Shown one piece after another: positions 25,790-37,540 of a DNA stretch of 64,000 nt. Both the position numbers and the translations under genes were made by a program. The stretch is taken from contig NC_035167.2 of assembly GCF_001659605.2 (NCBI RefSeq), forward strand, positions 4,092,001-4,156,000, read 5' to 3'. The notes under the pieces were generated by a model. The model was given only the letters and a program-made list of their open reading frames with translations. It was not told the origin of the DNA and made no database searches. The DNA is from Manihot esculenta (lineage: Eukaryota > Streptophyta > Magnoliopsida > Malpighiales > Euphorbiaceae). The stretch's first letter is position 1, and each line of letters opens with the position of its first letter.

Positions 25790-25990
25790 TAATAAAAAAA
25801 ATAATAATAACCACATATTTTTTCCCTTGATGATATAATCTCTTGAATTTTATAAATGTCAATACAAGAAGATTACTAACTAGAGAATACCTTATAAGAT
25901 AAGCCTACCATTTTTGTATTCTCACTAATATAATTAAAATATTTATTTATTTTTTATATATAAAATTTGTAGTATGTGCCAAGTGTCCAT
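25790..25990. repeat. Paralogous noncoding block shared with 28640-28860
   Basis: The sequence around 'gattactaactaga-aatacc' followed by 'cctaccat-tttgtatt' and 'atataattaaaatattt' is repeated near 28670-28810 with modest divergence. Together with the shared string at 23848 and 28619, this indicates that a segment once lying as one block was duplicated. The left copy was later split by insertions, including the transposon at 25128. Confidence 0.6.
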
Positions 25991-26090
25991 TTATTAATGG
26001 TTAATCTCTTTCTTATATTTTTAATTAGTAAATTTGAGATTTTTGACTATTAATAAGTATATTTGAATTTCGTGGGAGCATAGTATTATT

Positions 26091-26162
26091 TAGGGGTGAG
26101 CAGTATTTGGTTTAAATCGAAAAAATTGACCGAATCGAATCGATTTGAAAATTTAGTTTGAC
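26091..26162. mobile_element. Truncated end of a GGTTCGGTT-type transposon
   Basis: TAGGGGTGAGCAGTATTTGG and about 50 further bases match the left end of the element at 25128, then the similarity stops abruptly at about 26162. No right end follows. Confidence 0.65.
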
Positions 26163-26479
26163 ATTTATAAAAAAAAATTATTTTTTTGTTAAGACAAATT
26201 ATTTTATTAATAAGTATAAAAAAAATAATTTTTCATATACCCAATATAAAATGAGACATGTAGGCGAAGAATACCGATCCAAAATCCAACCGTCTTCGAA
26301 CAACATTTATTTAGCACAAATCTAAGACCTGGATTACAATAGGACATCATTGAATTTATCATTTACAATAGAAAATCCATACAAATCAAAGCAAATACTA
26401 TGTATAATAATAACTGGACACTAGGAATTCTGTGGCTACTTAAAGATTTCAATTTCAACAACACAATGAAGAAAACAAC

Positions 26480-27202
26480 TTAAAAGAACCCATTTCGATT
26501 TGGAAATCCAAGATCATAAATCATGTTTGGGTCGATCACCTTGTTGTTTGGATCAAATGGAAGAGCTTCATGGACAGGAGCAAGATTTGGATTATTATAA
26601 AACTGAGTATGGTTTGTTGTTTGAATCAGAAGTTCTTCAACTCGCTTTGCCACATTTTCCCTCAGTATCTCTAAAGATGTTTTGAGTTGCTCAAGCTTCG
26701 GCAGATCTAATTCCTCTATGGGAGACTCCCACCAGTGCTGACCATCACCTGCTTTCCTGCCTTGATCAAGCTTCTCACCTCGCTTCTTCTCCTCATTCAA
26801 TTGGGTCGTAACCTAATTTACCATCATATATAAAAGTAAATGCTTATAGTAGTATATATCTATATTTTTGAAGGTTATTAGTACCTGGGTGAGCTGTAAA
26901 TTGAGATCCCGGACCCTGGCATTCCGGTGGGTTTGGACAAGCTGTAGAACTCCGGAAGTTTGGGTAGAGTTTCCATAGAGAAAACGATCAATGACAGTTT
27001 CAACAGAAGGGTGACCAAAGGAGAAGACTTTCATGGTAGGAGAGAAGACTATGATGGTTATTTCAGCACCACAAAGGATAGAAAGTTCGCTAGCTTTTTT
27101 GAAAACGCCATATCTGCGTTTGGAGAAGGTAACCAAAAGATTACTCTCTTTTGATATTTTCACTATCTCCAATTTTCTACGACCTTTGCTTTGTCTCCCC
27201 AT
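26480..27202 (-). CDS. Type I (M-alpha) MADS-box transcription factor, AGL62-like
   Basis: Two exons, 27202-26885 and 26812-26480, joined across a 72-bp GT/AG intron (CAG|gtacta ... aaattag|GTT), encode 216 aa. Residues 1-60 are a complete MADS DNA-binding and dimerisation domain: [16 protein letters not shown], then [20 protein letters not shown], then the beta-strand region [20 protein letters not shown]. The '[16 protein letters not shown]' extension is characteristic of M-alpha proteins of the AGL62 group, nuclear regulators often acting in the female gametophyte and endosperm. There is no keratin-like K domain. Residues about 100-165 are charged and helical ([20 protein letters not shown]), a possible coiled coil. 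The frame is open throughout and a TATA box lies upstream. AGL62-type genes are often intronless, so the small intron deserves transcript support. Target and exact paralogue cannot be told from sequence alone. Confidence 0.9.
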
Positions 27203-27275
27203 AGCTAACTAAAGTGAAAAGAGGTAGAAATGATTTCTAGGAATGGTGTGGATTGAGGGGAAATGAATAAGAATG

Positions 27276-27283
27276 TATTTATA
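27276..27283 (-). promoter_or_regulatory. TATA box of the MADS-box gene
   Basis: Minus-strand TATAAATA lies 74-81 nt upstream of the ATG at 27202. Confidence 0.7.
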
Positions 27284-27658
27284 CGCTAATAGCATCTTCT
27301 TGTTTTGGAGTTGACATGCAGGCAGCTGTTCATGCTTATCTGTGTTTTGGTGACCACTTCTTGAATTTATCAGTTTGCTAGTTTTAAGAATTCTAAAATC
27401 TTTGGAGGAAAAACATATTTGGTAGAAAAATAAATTTTAATAGATAAATAAGGCAGTTTAATTTGTTAAGCCATTCGCCAATTCATCCCTGTCGATGTGC
27501 ATGTTGGTAATCGCTAATTGTTGATTTGGCCTAAGGTGATGCATAGTTGTATATCCAAGTATAACCCAGGGTGGTTTAAATAATTTCGATGGTTACTGCT
27601 TATCACGTGCCCACGATTCTTACTCTTCGCACTTGCTATTTAGTAGTTTAATAATAAT

Positions 27659-28119
27659 TAAGGGTGAACTCGTTTCGGTTTCAAATCGAACTGAATCAGA
27701 TAAATTAAAAATTAAAATTTTAATATTTATGAAAATCGAACTAAATCGATTTTAGTTAAAAATTAAATCGAATTAAGTCAATCTGATTCAATTTGATTTG
27801 ATTCAATTCGATTGATTTGAATTTTAATAATTTTTTTATTTTTTACATTTTATTTTTAATATTTTAAAAATTAATTAAAATATTTTAATTTTAATATGAT
27901 CTAATCTCTTTATATTATTAAAAATAATATACTATTATCACTAATCGGTTCGATTTGATTTTTTTGATTTTTTTATTAAAATTGAATCGAATTGAAATAA
28001 CTAAAATTTTTAAAATTAAAAATTCAACCGAACCGAAATGAATAAAAAGCCGATTCGAATTTTAAAATCAATTCGATTCGATTAATTTTTTCTATTTGGA
28101 CCAAATACTGCTCGCTCTT
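27659..28119. mobile_element. GGTTCGGTT-type short transposon, copy 3 (diverged)
   Basis: The left end is TAAGGGTGAACTCGTTTCGG; the right end, reverse complemented, is AAGAGCGAGCAGTATTTGG. Inverted, degenerate CGAACTGAATC/GATTCGATT motifs fill the interior. A perfect 9-bp flank repeat, AATAATAAT, sits at 27650-27658 and 28120-28128; it is low in complexity, so taken alone it is weak support. Confidence 0.65.
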
Positions 28120-28129
28120 AATAATAATA

Positions 28130-29133
28130 CAATATAAATTAAAATAAAAATTTAATTATTTTTAAATAATATGAATAATATAAACTAATGTAAATAAAAT
28201 ATTCTCTAATTAATTTTGATTTATTATTAGTATTAAAGTAAGGGAATTAATAAACAAATAAATTAAGAGAAAATTTACAATATAATTATTATATATCCAA
28301 TAGTTTTATTATGACCACTAATTATTATAAATCTCATATAAATCGCTGATAATTAAAAATTAATATTTAACTATTATAAATATAATATTAATTCCATTGA
28401 ATAACTCATTATCATTTCATTAAGAATTTTATTTGGCCTATTAAAAAAATGCAAATTGGTTTTATCAAATGACTTACATATCTTTCTCTTTTCTTTATTT
28501 TATTTATTTATTTTTTTTTTATAAAAATAAATAAAATAAGACAATTTCTTTCTAGATGACTTCCACATAGTTATGTACAGTGATATCCTATATAGCTAAA
28601 CTTGCAGAAAGCATATTCATGAAAGTGTATCAATATTACATTAATCGATAATTTTATAAAAAAAAAAACACCAATCACATATTTTCTCCGTCGATAATAT
28701 AATTTTTTTAATTTTATAAATGTCAACAAAAGAGATTACTAACTAGATAATACCATATGAGGTAACCCTACCATCTTTGTATTTTTTCAAATATAATTAA
28801 AATATTTGTCAATTGCTTATTGGTTTCTTAATTTATTTCCAACTTAGAAGGGTTTTTCATCTAATTTTCTTGCTATATATATATTTCAATTGATTAAATT
28901 AGAGGTATTTTCTTATTATATATGCTACCTATGAGAATATAAACAAAAGATCTTGATAATATAATTACGTCATCTCAAATTCAGTACATCGATGAATAAT
29001 AATAAGATGAAAGTAGAAACTAAAAAGGGCGAAAAACAAGTGAAGGGCTAAAATAACTCTCCACACACGCATGCAGCTAAAAGGACGTAGACTTCTTCTA
29101 ATAAAGCAATGGGCAATTGCATAAAATGAAGGT
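28130..29133. other. Noncoding DNA downstream of the PELPK-like gene
   Basis: AT-rich sequence contains the second copy of the block described at 25790-25990 and, from about 28920, the 3' flank of the PELPK-like gene. That flank is conserved near 53470-53640 and 56840-57020. No ORF is supported. Confidence 0.5.
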
Positions 29134-29499
29134 TTAGTTTCCAGCTGGTGGTGGGGAAAGGAATGGGATTGAGGGAATTGTAGTTGGGACACTGGGGATT
29201 GAGGGTATGCTTGGCATTGGAGGCAGGGTGACCTTTGGGGCAGCAGGCATCGTGGGCAAGCTCGGAAGTGGAGGCAAAGTGGGGTTGGGCAGGGAAGGTT
29301 GAGTGGTTGGCAAGGTTGGTAAGGATGGTTGTGGGAGAGTTGGAATAGCAGGGATTGGTGGCACTGCAAGCTTTGGCAAATTTGGCACAGAAGGCAAAGG
29401 TGGAAATTGCAGAAGATTGCGAGCTGCTATGCTAACATCCATGCTTAAAAATGACAAAAAGACAAAGAAAGCAAGGATGAAGCAGTTGAAAGAGGCCAT
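29134..29499 (-). CDS. PELPK-like secreted proline-rich cell-wall protein, copy 1
   Basis: A single-exon gene of 121 aa. I chose the ATG at 29499 (MASFNCFILAFFVFLSFLSM) rather than the longer frame, because only this start gives a signal peptide directly and it is conserved in the sister copies. Cleavage is likely just before AARNLLQ. The mature part is a repeated array of P-L/I-P units (PPLPSVPNLPK, PPIPAIPTLPQP, PSLPTLPTTQ, PTLPPLPSLPTMP, PPMPSIPSIPSVP), ending in FLSPPPAGN. Such proteins are exported to the wall, and prolines may be hydroxylated; PELPK proteins of Arabidopsis have been linked to germination and growth. Near-identical copies lie at 53.6 and 57.0 kb. Exact function is unknown. 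Confidence 0.8.
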   Translation of the reverse strand: MASFNCFILAFFVFLSFLSMDVSIAARNLLQFPPLPSVPNLPKLAVPPIPAIPTLPQPSLPTLPTTQPSLPNPTLPPLPSLPTMPAAPKVTLPPMPSIPSIPSVPTTIPSIPFLSPPPAGN

Positions 29500-29578
29500 G
29501 GTAAGAAGATATTGCTGTAGTACAAGAGGAACAATTTGTTGCGGGTTTAGATAAGAAACAAGCTGCGGTATGGATGGA

Positions 29579-29586
29579 CTTATATA
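29579..29586 (-). promoter_or_regulatory. TATA box, PELPK-like copy 1
   Basis: Minus-strand TATATAAG lies about 80 nt upstream of the chosen ATG. The same box occurs at the same distance in the two intact sister genes, which supports the chosen start. Confidence 0.7.
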
Positions 29587-29649
29587 GTTGAAAACTATGA
29601 GGACAGTCATTAATGGAGGTGATGTGGCGAGGACCATAACTAACAAGGT

Positions 29650-30998
29650 AGCTCACCATCTCATGAGTCTTCCACTTATACGTTAGAAAGAGTAGTTGTG
29701 GGATGGATACGTTAGAAAGAGTAGTTGTGGGATATGATGATCGACAAAAGTATTGAGTAGGTGATGTTTTTGTGATCTAATTGGTGGGTTATCTACCAAA
29801 GAGTTTTCAAGGGTTGGATCGACAACTTACGCCCAATTTATCAATCTTCCACTCGAGTTTTCATAATACTTATGAAATTCAAAAATATCTTACATTAACT
29901 AAAAATTCAAATGATTCATAACTTAGAATCTACTAAATTAATATGATTAGACATCTTTTAAGCTACTAAATTACAATTCAAATTTATATTATGATATGTG
30001 ATCAGTAAGAGTTTTTATTGGAACTTAATTAGTTTAAATAAGTTAATTTAGATAAATAATAAATTTATCTAAATGGAATGTGAAGTCTGATCTAATTTTA
30101 TATAAGCCAAGTTTAAACGAGAAAAAAATTATATAGAATAAAAAAGAATTAAAAAATATATAAAAATAATTAGTTAAAATAAAAAAAAAATCAACTTTAA
30201 CATGTGAGGGAGTTGCAATTCAAAGAAATGTAAAGAGGAGATAGACTGTACTTGAAGAAAAATCAAATGAAAAATCTAATTATGTGAACATATGTACATC
30301 ACGTATTGAATTAGACGCTAATCGGTACTCAAAACACAAAATTAGATATTAAAATGGAAAAAATACAATATTTTTATCCGTTTTTTGATTTTGGGCGTTC
30401 GTTTACAAATGACATAATATTATAGTACTATTTAGATATAAAATTAAATCAAATTAAATAACAAATGCGGAATTGAAAAACCTTCTAAGTGAAACACTTA
30501 TAAAATCACAAGTTACATTTTTATATATTTTTTATTAAAATTAATTAAAATATATTAAGTTTGAACTGTTTATATGACTTATAGGATTATCTCTCTGCGG
30601 AGCTCTCAATTATACTTAGTTCTTATACCCTTTTGAATAAAAACAATGAACATTATACAACAATAACAATAATTATAAGAATTTGTTGATGCTACTATAT
30701 TTATACACATACACATTGCATTCAAAAATTATAATGGAAAGCAAACATTTTAAATTAGAAATTATAAATACAAAATAATTTATCATAATTTTATAAAATA
30801 TTAATTAAAAAAATATATAGTCCGATGAATGTCATAGTAATTATAAAAATTTAGATGAGCTCCAAATATAATATAAAAATAAATTTTAGAATATATAATA
30901 CCACATATAGCAATTACGACTTGGAGGGTGAATAAATAATTACGTAATTATGGTTTAACCTGTTATAAAATTTCAATTAATTACGAAATAACAATATG
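29650..30998. other. Duplicated spacer between PELPK-like gene and peptide gene
   Basis: The first ~180 bp upstream of the PELPK-like gene (including 'gggttatctaccaaagagtt') recur near 54235 and 57655. From about 29930 the DNA recurs at 34335-35400, 57835-59300 and 62695-63780, with landmarks 'taatttagataaatag-aaa', 'gggagttgcaattcaaagaa' and 'gaatttgttgatgctactat'. It is noncoding and AT-rich, and serves as the landmark for the tandem units. Confidence 0.7.
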
Positions 30999-31007
30999 AA
31001 TTTAAAT

Positions 31008-32063
31008 GAAAATTAATTTTTAATCCCTGAGGTATAGCGTAATTAACATATTCGTCCCTCTATTTTTAGAACCAATACTTTCATCCTGAGGTTTAATTCC
31101 GTCAAAATTAGAGGTCCATCCGTTGAAAATCCCGTCAGTGGCAGAAAAAATGACCGAACTACCATTTCTAGAACCCAACACTTTAGTCCCTGAAATTTAA
31201 TTCCTAAAAATTAATAGCTCCCTCTCTCAAAGAATTAAAGAAAAAAATACGTTTTCGCCCTAAAATATTACATAATTAACAGATTTATCTCTCTATTTTT
31301 CGAATTCAACAATTTAGTCCCTAAAGTTTAATTTCGTCAAAATTCAAGGAAGAAAATCTCAAACTCAATCTCCATAAACAAAGAAAGTTTTCAATAAATT
31401 TAAGAGTCAAATTCAGAAAAGATAATAAAAATCAAAATATATAAAATTTAAATTATTAAAAATAAAAAGTTAAAACTCAATAGAGATTGCTTTTGTGATG
31501 TCGTTCGCTGTCGATCACTGTTTGAAAAATTCATTAAAACGTCTTTGATATTTTAAAAAGTCTACTAGTTAATCTTTTTCGTTAATTTTGATCGTTAAGT
31601 ATTATATAAAAAAATCTAAAATACCCCTAATATGGAGGGACTAATTAGTAAACTTTTTAATAATTTGAGGGACCAACTAATAATTTTTTCTAAACTATAG
31701 GGACTAAATAGTAAAATATTTGATGATAAAATTAATAGAGAAACTAACTAATAGACTTTTTATAATGTCAAGGGACATTTAATATATTTTTTCAAAATTG
31801 AGGGACTAAGTAGCGAGTTTTCATACTATAGGGTTTAAATAGTAATTTTTTCATTTTATTATTGATAATGGTATTTTTGGGATTATATTTATTCTCTTTC
31901 CTTTGACCAAGTGGAAATCATTGACTTAACAGAAATTTTTTACGGAGAGATCTTGAATTTTGACGGAATTAAACCTCAAGCACGAAAGTGTTGGATTCTA
32001 AAGATAAAGGGACAAATCTATTAATTATGCTATATCTCAGGGACTAAAAAGTAATGTTTTCTA
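31008..32063. mobile_element. 1.06-kb inverted-repeat element (MULE-like MITE), copy in unit A
   Basis: The left end begins gaaaattaatttttaatccc; the right end, reverse complemented, begins gaaaacattactttttagtc. The terminal inverted repeat continues for roughly 100 bp, through 'gtccctctatttttagaa' and 'taattccgtcaaaat'. Flanks carry a 9-bp duplication, AATTTAAAT, at 30999-31007 and 32064-32072. The paralogous blocks at about 35400 and 46660 show the unfilled site 'tataaatttaaatatgttta' or its close variant. Long inverted repeats with a 9-bp duplication point to Mutator-like elements. No transposase is present. Confidence 0.85.
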
Positions 32064-32356
32064 AATTTAAATATGTTTAACTCTAAAAAAAAATTTGATG
32101 AGCACTGTAAAAATAAATTTTACAACAGTATAACTTGTTTTAAGGTTTTTTTAAGATAAAGATTAAGATTCTTTTACTTATTTGGAAATTCAACAATTAA
32201 CTTTCTTCTTAACTTAATTCTCGCTGAATGAAACGGTTACATAAAAGAATATTGTAAATATCAAAATTTTACTTATTTGAAGATCTACTAATTAAATCTT
32301 TCTTTAACTTATTTCTTGCCGCATACAGCGATTGCCTGGAAGAATCTTGAAAATAT

Positions 32357-32575
32357 TTATTTTTTCTTCTTTTTCTCGGCTTCTTTTCCGCTGGGAGCAG
32401 AGGCTTCTTTACCGCTGGGAGCAGAGGCTTCTCCACCGGGACCGGGAGCAGAGGCCTCTCCGCCGGGAGCAGAGGCCTCAGCTTCTTTCTCTTTCTCTTG
32501 AGCATTTGAAACAGAAAATAAGGAAAATATAATTAACAGTGAAATACAACAGATAAAAAGCTCAAATTTCTTCAT
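32357..32575 (-). CDS. Small secreted EASAP-repeat peptide, copy A (72 aa)
   Basis: A single-exon gene. Residues 1-25 are a clear signal peptide (MKKFELFICCISLLIIFSLF ending SVSNA, cleavage before QEKEK). The mature ~47 aa consist of an acidic/basic lead, then EASAPGG, EASAPGPGG, EASAPSGK and EASAPSGK, and an EAEKKKKK tail. Ala-Pro and Ser-Ala-Pro pairs are the kind of context glycosylated in arabinogalactan peptides, but the alternating charge and Lys tail are unusual. The family is not one I recognise. The repeats are GC-rich (gcctctgctcccggcgga-like) inside AT-rich DNA. A TATA box is present, and two further intact copies (46.95 and 60.67 kb) plus one dead copy (35.8 kb) support a real gene. 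Confidence 0.7.
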   Translation of the reverse strand: MKKFELFICCISLLIIFSLFSVSNAQEKEKEAEASAPGGEASAPGPGGEASAPSGKEASAPSGKEAEKKKKK

Positions 32576-32652
32576 CTTATAAACTCAACTATGGATTTTA
32601 CTTTTTTTTCCTTTTGTTTTATCTGTACGAATAAATATACAGAGCTTTGAAC

Positions 32653-32660
32653 CTTTTATA
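32653..32660 (-). promoter_or_regulatory. TATA box, peptide copy A
   Basis: Minus-strand TATAAAAG lies 78-85 nt upstream of the ATG. The surrounding 'gagaagtataaaagg' is conserved in all four peptide copies. Confidence 0.75.
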
Positions 32661-35600
32661 CTTCTCTTGATGTTAAGATTTGAAAGTTAAATTCCATAAT
32701 TTGAGGAGGCTCAATGAGCTAAACTAGGGAGAAAATCTTACTTATTTATTCTTCATATGACTCGGTATTTACTTTTAAAATCTTTACTAAAATTATCAAC
32801 AATGCATAATTCTAAAACACCTAGAGATTCACCCTTCAATGTAGTATTCTAGTTTTTTTTTTTTTTTTTTTTTAACTCATATGTGCTCTTTAAAATCCAT
32901 ATTTCTTAATAATGTAAATAATGTTCCTATTATAAAAATTTAAGTGGTTCATAATAATTTTTTGAGAAGAGTTGATATAAAAATTCTAGCTCATTATAAA
33001 CCAAACAGTTATATTATGAATAATATTTGAGTGTCATTTGTCCAACACAATAATATTGTTACGCTCAACAAATTATGTGCACTTTAATCTAGATAATATT
33101 TTGGATATTCAAGCATAGATAAAATTTATTTAAATATATTTCTCCATCATTTATCACGGTATTTGAAATATCTCATTCATATTATATATATCTATATATA
33201 TGCTTAAATTTAAAGTAAGAGTGCTATAATATTTCTTTCTTAACTATTTGTATAATATACTTTATCGGTTAATATTCTATATATAAAGTTGATTCACTTT
33301 AATTGTTTGATTTTGGGTATGATTGTAATCAACCTTATTAAATAATTTATAATCCAAAGCACTTTCACACAGAAGAATAAAGAGAATTACCAAACTTAAA
33401 AATAAACATTGTTGTTAATTAAAAAATTCATTATGTTTGTTATGTTTGATGTTATGAATTACTGAAATTAGACATTGTTGATGCTCTAACATTAAAAAAT
33501 TTATACATTTTATTCTCAAATCTATTTTTTCAAAACAATCATGAACCACCCATTTAATTAAAATTATAGATTAAATAAAATAAATATGGTTTAAGAAGAA
33601 GTATTTTTTTGTTTGAATATTCAAGTATTGTAGCCGTTGGCAACGAGGTAAATTTCAATTAATCAAACTCATTTTCAAAATATACATTCATTAAAATATC
33701 AATAAAATTATTCATTGGTATTGGAACAACTCCTAAATTTCACTATTATATTTGATAGTAAAATAAAAAAATAAATTATTTTTTTAAAATAAATTCATCC
33801 AAAAACTCTTTTAAAGATCAACAATCGTCATTGAATTCCACTATTCAGAATCAAATAAGATAGGAATCAAACTAGGAATGCCATCTAAGTATAGTTAGGA
33901 ATTAAATACGTCCAAGTATATGAGTTATAATTAAATTGAGTTTAGAGAGCAAAGACTAGTCTATTTGTTAATTTTTTATTTAATAAACTATAAATTCAAT
34001 GATGATGTAGCTGATATGTTAAATTAAATAATTTAAATTTAAATTATTGTTTTAATTTGTTAAGATTTAAATTAAAATTTATATTTATAATTTTATTTAG
34101 ATTATTCATCTCATATATAATTAATAAAATTATAGAACCATTTAATATCAATTACATTTTTTGTTTTTCTTTTTTCTCAAAAATTAACATAAATTCGTCA
34201 TAATTGTTTGTTCTTAATTACTCAAATTAAATATTAAATGAATTCCTCACAAAGACAAAAATCATTAAAGCATATGAAAATTAGAATTTCAAGACAGATT
34301 CAAATCGAAACGTTAGAAAATTTCAACTTGTTTAGAATCTGCTAAATTAATATGACTAGACATCTTCTCAACTACTAAATTACAATTCAGATTTATATTA
34401 TGATATGTGAAGAACAGTAGGAGCTTTTGTTGGAACTTAATTAGTTCAAACAAGTTAATTTAGATAAATAGTAAATTTATCTAAATAGAATATGAAGCCT
34501 AATCTAATTTTATATAAGCCAAGTTTAAGCGAGGAAAAAAATTATATAGAATAAAAAAGAATTAAAAAAAATTATATAACAACAATTAGTTAAAATTAAA
34601 AAAAAAAATCAACTTTAAGATGGGAGGGAGTTGCAATTCAAAGAAATGTAAAGAGGAGATGTGCTATTGAATTAGCATATGCTGCACTTGAAGAAAAATC
34701 AAATGAAAAATCTAATTATGTGAACACATGCACATCACGTATTGAATTAGGTGCTAATCAGTACTCAAGACACATGCACATCTCGTAAGGAAAAAATACA
34801 ATACTTTTATCGGTTTTTCACTTTGGGTATTTATTTACAAATGATATGATATTATAGTACTATTTAGATATAAAATTAAACCAAATTAAATCACAAACGC
34901 GGAATTGAAAAACCTTCAAGTAAAATACTAATAAAATCACAAGTTACACTTTTAAAATTTTTTTATTGAAATTATTTGAAATATATTAAGTTTGAGGTGC
35001 TTATACGACTTATAGGATTATCTCTCTATGGAACTCTTAATTATACTAAGCTTTTATACCTTTTGAATAAGAAAAAATAAATATTATATAACAATAACAA
35101 TAATTATAAGAATTTGTTGATGCTACTATATTTATACACATTATAATGGAAAGCAAAAGTTTTAAATTAGAAATTATAAATACAAAATAATTTATCATAA
35201 GTTTATAAAATATTAATTAAAAAAATATATAGTCGTATGAATGTTTTCGTACTTATAAAAATTTAGATGAGCTCCAAATATAATATTAAAATAAATTTTA
35301 GAATATATAATACTACATATACCAATTATGATTAGGAGGGTGAATAAATAATTACGTAATTATGGTTTCACCTGCTATAAAATTTCAATTAATTACGAAA
35401 TAACAATATAAATTTAAATATGTTTAATTCTAAAAAAATATATTTTAATGAGCATTGTAAAAATAAGTTTTATAACGCTATAACTTGTTTCAAGGTTTTT
35501 TACATAGAGATTAAAATTCTTTTACTTATTTGGAAGTCCAACAATTAACTTTCTTTTTAACTTAATTCTTGCTAAATGAAACAGCTACATATAAGAATAT

Positions 35601-35769
35601 TGTAAATATGAAAGTTTTACTTATTTGAAAATCTACTAATTAAATCTTACATATAAGAATATTGTAAATATGAAAGTTTTACTTATTTGAAAATCTACTA
35701 ATTAAATCTTTCTCGCCGTTTACAGCTATTGTATGTAAGAATCTTGCAAATATTTACTTTTTCAAATAT
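32661..35769. other. Duplicated noncoding spacer between peptide copies A and B
   Basis: 32680-34300 is homologous to 44370-46370 and 60985-62640. 34335-35760 is homologous to 29930-30998 plus 32080-32360. A 20-bp T run sits near 32853. The unit junction lies near 34310. No coding potential is supported. Confidence 0.65.
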
Positions 35770-36007
35770 CTACTTTTTCACTTTTTTCTCGGTTTCTTTT
35801 CCGCTAGGAGCAGAGACTTCTTTACTACCGGGAGCAGAGGCCTCTCCGCCGGGACCGGGAGCAGAGGTCTCTCCACCGGGAGCAGAGGCCTCTGCAGCCT
35901 CTTGTAACTCAGCTTATTTCTCTTTCTCTTGAGCATTTGAAACGGAAAATAAGGAAAAATATAATCAACAGTGAAATACAACAGATGAAAAGCCCAAATT
36001 TCTTCAT
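35770..36007 (-). pseudogene. EASAP-repeat peptide, copy B, frameshifted
   Basis: The start MKKFGLFICCISLLII is intact, but one extra base in the signal-peptide region (a longer T run near 35960 on the minus strand) shifts the frame to a stop. In the original frame an in-frame TAA follows the EKEK stretch. Downstream, AELQEAA, EASAPGG, ETSAPGPGG, EASAPGSK, EVSAPSGK and the tail ETEKKVKK are still readable. The AELQ-AA segment and KKVKK tail are shared with copy C, not A or D. The TATA box (36122-36129) survives. Confidence 0.85.
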
Positions 36008-36129
36008 CTTGTAAACTCAACTATGAATTTTGCTTTTTTTTTTCTTTTGTTTTATCTTTTTCAGGTTTTGAAAATATTTATTTTTTTGTTTGTTCTTGAA
36101 TTGATGAATAAACAAACTCTCCTTTTATA

Positions 36130-37540
36130 CTTCTCTTGATACTACGATTTGAAAGTTAATTTCACGATTTGAGGAGACTCAATAAGCTAAACTAGGGAGA
36201 AAATGTTTACTTCTATATTCTTCATATGACTCGGTTTTTGCTTTTAAAATCTTAACTAAAATTATCAACAACGCATAATTCTATAATATCTAGAGATTCA
36301 ACCTTGAATATAATAATAAGATTTGAACATTTAAGCTAATTTTATTTATTTTTTTAATTCATGTATGCTCTTTATGATCTATAATTTTTAATGACGTAAC
36401 TAATGTTCCTATTAAAAAAAATTTAAGTGATTCTTAATAATTTTTGCATCTCTCGTAGAAGAGTTGATATGAAAATTCTAACTAATTATAAACCAAACAG
36501 TTATATTATGATCTAATATTTTAGTATCATTTGTTCAACACAATAATATTTTTGACACTAAAAAAAATTATGTGCATTTTGATGTGGATAATATTTTTGT
36601 CCATATCAAGCGTGGATAAATTTTTTTTATATATATCATTTGTCACCGTTCTTCCAAACCATGTAAAGAGAAATGGAATAAAAATACTTATTTTTTAGTT
36701 TGCAGAGCAATGAAGATTTCATGTTCTCTTGTCATTGAATGGTTTAACTAACACTATCAGAGATAGAAAAAATTCTTAGATTTAATTTTTATGTATATTA
36801 ATATATATTTTACTAAATTATTTAGGAAAAAAATATATGTATATGAAGCTACTAATATTTGGTTTTGATTAAGATTAAAGTATTACAATTTATTATTATA
36901 AATATATTTTTCAATTAAAAAATAAATTCAATATATATGTTAGCTAAAAAATTCATAAAAATTAAAAATCTTAACTAATCTTATAAAAATTTATATTTTT
37001 AATTTATTATTTTTCATATTTTTTTTCGTTACATTGAATTTTTCTTTCTTTTATATTTATATATATATAAAGTTGAATTTAAGATTTAGTGGTTGGGTGT
37101 GACAAAATAGAAGTGGGAGATTAACTGCAAGTTATCAAATTATCTTATCAAATTTATTTAAATATTATTTTTTTAATCAAATAATTTTATTATAAATAAA
37201 TAACTCAATTTAATGTTTAAATGTCTCTCAAATAATTTTTGTATAACTTTTGCTCGTTAGTTACTGTCTCCAACGCACGAGATTTAATAGAAAATCAATA
37301 AAAATGAATTGAATAAAATATAGAGAAAATAAATGCGATAGCATTGTTAATTACATGAGAGTGAATTCGGAATATCTCATATTCAATTCTCTCCTATCTC
37401 CGGTAACTAAACGAATAATTTAGGTAAACTACTATCCATAATTTCTCATTAACCAAAATTAAAAAACCCAAAAACTTCCAATAATATTCATTATCCTCCA
37501 CCATTAATTAATTAATGGGAATTAAAAGAAAATATATTTT
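36130..37540. other. Noncoding spacer upstream of peptide copy B
   Basis: AT-rich DNA; 36130-37200 is homologous to 47330-47990. It continues into the 3' end of GDI pseudogene copy 1. Nothing else is recognised. Confidence 0.55.

Noticed and set aside
28965..29369. 134-codon Gln/Cys/Pro-rich ORF overlapping the PELPK-like gene
   Set aside because: It is a shifted-frame shadow of the proline repeat array; the same shadow appears over each sister copy.
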